From a virus, in the IMG/VR virus record IMGVR_UViG_3300032086_002762, positions 1 to 25,594 of that record: a stretch of 25,594 nt of DNA, one strand, 5' to 3'. Positions within the stretch are counted from its first letter, which is position 1. Every line of letters begins with the position of its first letter. Under the pieces are notes generated by a model. The model did not search any database, was not told the DNA's origin, and saw nothing but the letters and a program-made list of their open reading frames with translations. Positions 23,216 through 25,594 of this stretch are shown piece by piece. Made by a program: the position numbers and the translations under genes.

Positions 23216-24061
23216 TTACTTTGCGACCTGAAAGTATGCGTAGGCTCGTGCCTTACGAGCTGCATGCAAGGTATTTGTAGCACCATGTAGCTTCTCGTTG
23301 ATGTGTTTGTTATTGCCTTTTCCTGAACATGCCATGCATGTAATACATTGGTAGGGTAGACCATCCTTATCTGTCTTGTCAGAGGATGCCAAGCATCGTA
23401 TGCCTTCTGTGGGTTCAACATCATCATAGACTAGGAAGGTATTCCATCCCTTGTCTATCGCTTGTTGTCGCTCCAATGCAGAATCTACAGATGCCATACA
23501 AATATCTTTGTACTCATGTTCTGTACGCCATTGATGCGTATATCCGGTAAATGACTTCGCATATTTCAAAAGCTCTTGCCATACCCATACAGGTACAGCT
23601 GCGGGATCTCCAGCGCTACCAAGACGTACTTCAAGACCTTTGACAAGTTCTTGTGATAGGCTCATGTCAATAGGATTCTGTCCTTTGGTACTCTTCCAAT
23701 GTGATGTAAGGTTCGACCAATTGACATAGCATCCATTGCCTCCGTTATACTTACAGTCACCACATACACTAGGTGATGCAGCTTTGTAGTTATCGAATGG
23801 CTTAGTAAAGATAGGAAGGATGGCAACTTGTACCATCGCTCCCGTTTTGCTATTCTCTGAATCCTTTGCAAAGCCGCTCATGGTGACCATGATAGGAGTC
23901 TCATTGTCTAGTAGGGATATACCCTTCCATACAACAACGCTTGTTTTCATCTTGTATGCTTTTGCAATGGCCTTGTTTAGTCCCTTGTTGATATGTTGTC
24001 GGAGTAAACGTGCGCCGTTCACAAGTTTGCGGCTTGCAATAAGTTCGATTGTATCTTTCAT
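23216..24061 (-). CDS. Conserved Cys-rich phage protein (DUF7227-like), function unknown
   Basis: A 281-aa protein starting after AAAAGGAAACAAC. It carries the pattern GFAKDSENSKTGAMVQ (63-78), then CGDCKYNGGNGCYVN (Cys100, Cys103, Cys111), RLGSAGDPAAVPVWVWQELL (146-165), TGYTHQW (172-178), and a C-terminal QCITCMACSGKG (Cys239, Cys242, Cys245). I recall this whole arrangement from a widespread phage/bacterial family of unknown function, I think called DUF7227; the name is from memory. The two Cys clusters may bind zinc or an iron-sulfur cluster. A radical-SAM-like fold is possible but unproven. It lies in the early operon behind leader module D. It may act in nucleotide or DNA modification, which is only suggested by the methyltransferase-like neighbour. 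Confidence 0.7.
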   Translation of the reverse strand: MKDTIELIASRKLVNGARLLRQHINKGLNKAIAKAYKMKTSVVVWKGISLLDNETPIMVTMSGFAKDSENSKTGAMVQVAILPIFTKPFDNYKAASPSVCGDCKYNGGNGCYVNWSNLTSHWKSTKGQNPIDMSLSQELVKGLEVRLGSAGDPAAVPVWVWQELLKYAKSFTGYTHQWRTEHEYKDICMASVDSALERQQAIDKGWNTFLVYDDVEPTEGIRCLASSDKTDKDGLPYQCITCMACSGKGNNKHINEKLHGATNTLHAARKARAYAYFQVAK

Positions 24062-24066
24062 GTTGT

Positions 24067-24134
24067 TTCCTTTTGTGGTGTGGTGTTATCGTCATAGTAG
24101 ACGCAAAATAGTAGTCAGTTTTGTATCGTGACTA
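24067..24134 (-). promoter_or_regulatory. Two-hairpin leader module D (before 281-aa gene)
   Basis: Hairpin 1 TAGTCA/TGACTA (24134-24112, 11-base loop), then CTATTTTG, hairpin 2 CGTC-TACTAT-GACG (24103-24090), AACACCACACCAC and AAAAGGAAA. The stem of hairpin 2 has a C-G closing pair where modules A-C have A-T. A 39-of-40 base block is shared with module E. Confidence 0.8.
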
Positions 24135-24145
24135 GGATAGGCATA

Positions 24146-24388
24146 CTAGAAAATATCAAAGATTGTATCGACAGAATCTTGGCTGTCGATACAATACCAT
24201 GTAGATTCCGTAGCATCTATTAGATAGACCTTGTCCATCCCTTTATCAATCTGAATTATGTATTGAAACATGAATAAATCTATAAGGGTTTCATCATACT
24301 TTGTACATGCATACAGCTGTTGTGTTTTTTCCTTTCCGTATTTTTTTATTTGGGTACGAAGTATTTTTATGATGTCATTAATAGTCAT
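24146..24388 (-). CDS. 80-aa hypothetical protein
   Basis: Starts at 24388 after AAAGGAAACAAG. The N-terminal helix is basic (MTINDIIKILRTQIKKYGKE) and leads to a mixed helix/strand body with an acidic end (DSQDSVDTIFDIF). No recognisable domain. Codon use and the leader type match the rest of the minus-strand operon. It is one of the first genes transcribed if the operon promoter lies in the non-coding region beyond 24.6 kb, so a host take-over role would be typical but is inference. Confidence 0.6.
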   Translation of the reverse strand: MTINDIIKILRTQIKKYGKEKTQQLYACTKYDETLIDLFMFQYIIQIDKGMDKVYLIDATESTWYCIDSQDSVDTIFDIF

Positions 24389-24392
24389 CTTG

Positions 24393-24460
24393 TTTCCTTT
24401 GGTGTGGTGTTATCGTCTTGTTGTAGACGCAAAATAGTAGTCAGTTTTGTATCATGACTA
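24393..24460 (-). promoter_or_regulatory. Two-hairpin leader module E (before 80-aa gene)
   Basis: Hairpin 1 TAGTCA/TGACTA (24460-24438), CTATTTTG, hairpin 2 CGTCT-ACAACA-AGACG (24429-24414), AACACCACACC, AAAGGAAA. Compared with module C the loop is the same and the outer stem pair changes from A-T to C-G on both sides, a compensatory change. Confidence 0.8.
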
Positions 24461-24471
24461 GGATATATCAA

Positions 24472-24582
24472 TCAACGTGGGGACATATCAATCAACATGT
24501 GTATTTGAATGAAAGCTACATTGAGAACGAATAACATTGTCGCAATGATCCAAAGTATATCCTCGGTTTTTAAGGTTTTCAT
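24472..24582 (-). CDS. 36-aa single-TM membrane peptide
   Basis: A very short gene read directly from the minus strand: ATG at 24580-24582, TGA at 24472-24474. The ribosome site is AAAAGGAAACAAA, of the same form as for the larger genes of the operon. The product has a short charged start (MKTLKTED) and a hydrophobic helix (ILWIIATMLFVLNVAFIQIH), then a short tail ending MSPR. It is probably an inner-membrane peptide made early. The function is unknown; superinfection exclusion or host membrane modulation are possible. The leader hairpin upstream (module F) and lack of any other gene here support it being real. Confidence 0.6.
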   Translation of the reverse strand: MKTLKTEDILWIIATMLFVLNVAFIQIHMLIDMSPR

Positions 24583-24586
24583 TTTG

Positions 24587-24658
24587 TTTCCTTTTGTTGT
24601 GGTGGTGTAGAATAAACATAAAATGAGGATATGATAATCAAGTGACTATCATACCCTC
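24587..24658 (-). promoter_or_regulatory. Leader module F (first gene of the minus-strand operon)
   Basis: A 12-bp stem, 24625-24636 with 24647-24658 (10-base loop), is the longest of the leader hairpins. The pair 24629/24654 is A-C on the plus strand but U-G in the minus-strand RNA. It is followed by CATTTTATG, an ACACCACCACAAC stretch and AAAAGGAAA. The second small hairpin of modules A-E is missing. Hairpin plus ATTTT could act as a weak terminator or attenuator. Confidence 0.7.
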
Positions 24659-24952
24659 GTAAATATGTACGCTGTAATAATACAACATACGAGTAAATAA
24701 TAACACACACACACCGCGCTTCATATCCCTAGGGACTTTATCCCCTAGTCTTCGCTTGTAAAGGCTATGTAATAGAGGCTATCGATATAAACTATCTAAG
24801 TGTATTACAGGACACTAACGCTAATTTGTTATTGGTTCTGAGAGAGAGAGAGAGAGAACAAGAACTTTTATGAAAGTATTTTGTCCATGGTTTTAATATA
24901 CACCGATAGTATAGAGCCGTCAAATCTTTTTTTTCACTTTTTTTTTTATCTT
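24659..24952. other. Gene-free region upstream of the minus-strand operon, left part
   Basis: No ORF with a ribosome site was found. Contents: a CTAGGG/CCCTAG inverted repeat (24729-24734 and 24743-24748) containing the 8-bp palindrome CCCTAGGG, a (GA)9 tract at 24840-24857, and T-runs near 24927-24948. The sequence CCGATAGTATAGA (24903-24915) resembles CCGTATAGTATAGA (25112-25125). A promoter for the minus-strand operon is expected here, but I could not find a convincing -35/-10 pair. Confidence 0.5.
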
Positions 24953-25427
24953 TGTTCGCGCTATGTTCACGCGTGTTCTTTGATGATTATTTTTGTTCAT
25001 AAAATAAATTTTAAAGTGTTCATATATATAGATGAAAATGAACAGTCATGAACACTAAAAGAACACGATAAAAAACTCTCTATATATAGACTCTTTTAAT
25101 ATATTTTTATACCGTATAGTATAGACTTATATACAAGTGTTCAAGGATGAACAAAGACAAACTTTTTTCAGGATTCTGTACGAAAGAAGGCAACGTACAA
25201 ATATTTAAATAAGTTGGTACAAGTGTTCGAACACTTATAGGAAGCGTCTATATTAAACAGTGTTCAAAAATATATCTGCTTTCCGTAGCTAAACAATGTT
25301 CATAAGTCTTTGCGTTTCATTGCGTAAAGGTTATCGTTATACCGAACAGTGTTTAATCGCTCCTTCTTTGCAAGAGATGAGAGGACAAAGACATGTAGGA
25401 AAGATGAACAGTGTTCAATACTGAACA
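24953..25427. repeat. Array of 18 TGTTC / GAACA half-sites (putative origin or operator array)
   Basis: TGTTC begins at 24953, 24964, 24974, 24994, 25017, 25138, 25224, 25261, 25297 and 25412. GAACA begins at 25040, 25050, 25061, 25149, 25229, 25344, 25406 and 25423. Many are extended to GTGTTCA or TGAACAC. About one occurrence would be expected by chance in 475 bp. Arrangement includes the palindrome at 25221-25236, TGTTCA-4-TGAACA at 25138-25153, and four copies of (A/G)AACAGTGTT(C/T) near 25256, 25344, 25406 and 25423. Such iterated half-sites in AT-rich, gene-free DNA fit binding by a replication initiator or repressor. Confidence 0.75.
25221..25236. promoter_or_regulatory. 16-bp perfect palindrome AAGTGTTCGAACACTT
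   Basis: Two inverted GTGTTC/GAACAC half-sites abut exactly. It is the most symmetric site of the array and a good candidate for the strongest binding site of a dimeric protein encoded by the phage. Confidence 0.75.
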
Positions 25428-25476
25428 GTGTTTGGAGTATTGCGCTCTTGGCATGTCAATAGCCGGCTGTGTTTGT

Positions 25477-25560
25477 TTTGGCACGCTCTTTGCAACTGCA
25501 AGAACCATGCCAATAGGGTTTGGCACGCTCTTTGCAAGTGCAAGAGCCATGCCATTAGGG
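25477..25560. repeat. Two tandem 42-bp repeats with long stem-loop potential
   Basis: Copies 25477-25518 and 25519-25560 differ at three positions (20, 28, 37 of the unit). Each contains TGGCA ... TTGCA-2-TGCAA ... TGCCA/T, so nested inverted arms. In the second copy GCTC/GAGC also pairs, giving one extended stem with a single bulged T. The 11-mer CATG(C/T)CA(A/T)TAG occurs in each unit and again at 25452 and 25577, so the pattern reaches the window edge and may continue. Confidence 0.8.
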
Positions 25561-25594
25561 GGAGCCCCAAATATGACATGTCAATAGATGGGGG

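Noticed and set aside
22011-24658. CRISPR array
   Set aside because: The leader repeats are spaced by whole genes and differ in hairpin sequence; no spacers and no cas genes.
24840-24857. (GA)9 tract as a functional element
   Set aside because: Simple microsatellite without associated structure; noted in the region description only.
24953-25427. LexA/SOS boxes
   Set aside because: GAAC/GTTC half-sites recall the Gram-positive LexA box, but spacing (0, 1 or 4 bases between extended halves) and density do not match.
25353-25550. Minus-strand frame of 65 aa over the 42-bp repeats
   Set aside because: It has no ribosome site, and its sequence (LALAKSVPNP / LAVAKSVPKQ) merely reflects the tandem DNA repeat.
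25477-25560. Terminal direct repeats of the phage genome
   Set aside because: Only 42 bp and tandem; terminal repeats would sit at both genome ends, which cannot be seen in this window.

Overview
The window is part of a double-stranded DNA tailed bacteriophage genome, low in GC, probably of podovirus type. The evidence is a T7/P22-like block of short-tail and DNA-ejection genes, a zinc amidase endolysin, a phage-type AEP/VirE primase-helicase, tight gene packing with ATGA overlaps, and Shine-Dalgarno-led small genes. No integrase, transposase, tRNA, rRNA or CRISPR array was seen. The host cannot be read from the sequence. The small basic proteins resemble families I know mainly from aquatic viruses, so an aquatic bacterial host is only a guess.

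Positions 1-16396 (plus strand) are the virion block. It starts with a 5'-truncated head-tail adaptor gene and a tail-nozzle-like protein. Three tail-appendage-like proteins follow, joined by ATGA stop-start overlaps. Next come three ejection/internal virion proteins of 263, 568 and 2330 aa, in the same order as T7 gp14-gp15-gp16. Three small fibre or decoration proteins close the block, ending with a repeat-rich fibre-like protein. A strong intrinsic terminator lies at 16417-16463.

Positions 16473-18440 (plus strand) are a compact lysis and small-protein cluster. It holds a one-helix membrane protein (holin candidate), several very basic small proteins (one of DUF5872 type), a T7-lysozyme-like amidase, an HTH protein and a 44-aa basic protein nested over the end of the HTH gene.

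Positions 24582-18427 (minus strand) converge on the plus-strand block and probably form the early/replication operon. In transcription order they encode a 36-aa membrane peptide, an 80-aa unknown, a 281-aa cysteine-rich conserved protein, a 60-aa acidic unknown, a cytosine-methyltransferase-like protein, a 62-aa unknown, a SWIM zinc-finger protein, an 85-aa unknown, a ribbon-helix-helix-like protein, the primase-helicase and a PD-(D/E)XK nuclease. The operon's most striking feature is that almost every junction not translationally coupled carries the same modular leader. The module is an upstream hairpin of variable sequence, a conserved ATTTTG, a second small hairpin whose stem shows a compensatory base change, a G-free AACACCACACC spacer, then AAAGGAG/AAAGGAA and ATG. 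In two modules the upstream stem contains a pair that is G-U in the minus-strand RNA but A-C on the plus strand, which points to function as RNA.

Positions 24583-25594 contain no convincing gene. About 475 bp (24953-25427) hold 18 copies of TGTTC/GAACA, including a 16-bp perfect palindrome and four near-copies of GAACAGTGTTC. This is followed by two tandem 42-bp repeats that can fold into long stem-loops. The region is upstream of the minus-strand operon and looks like a replication origin and/or operator array. That assignment is inference.
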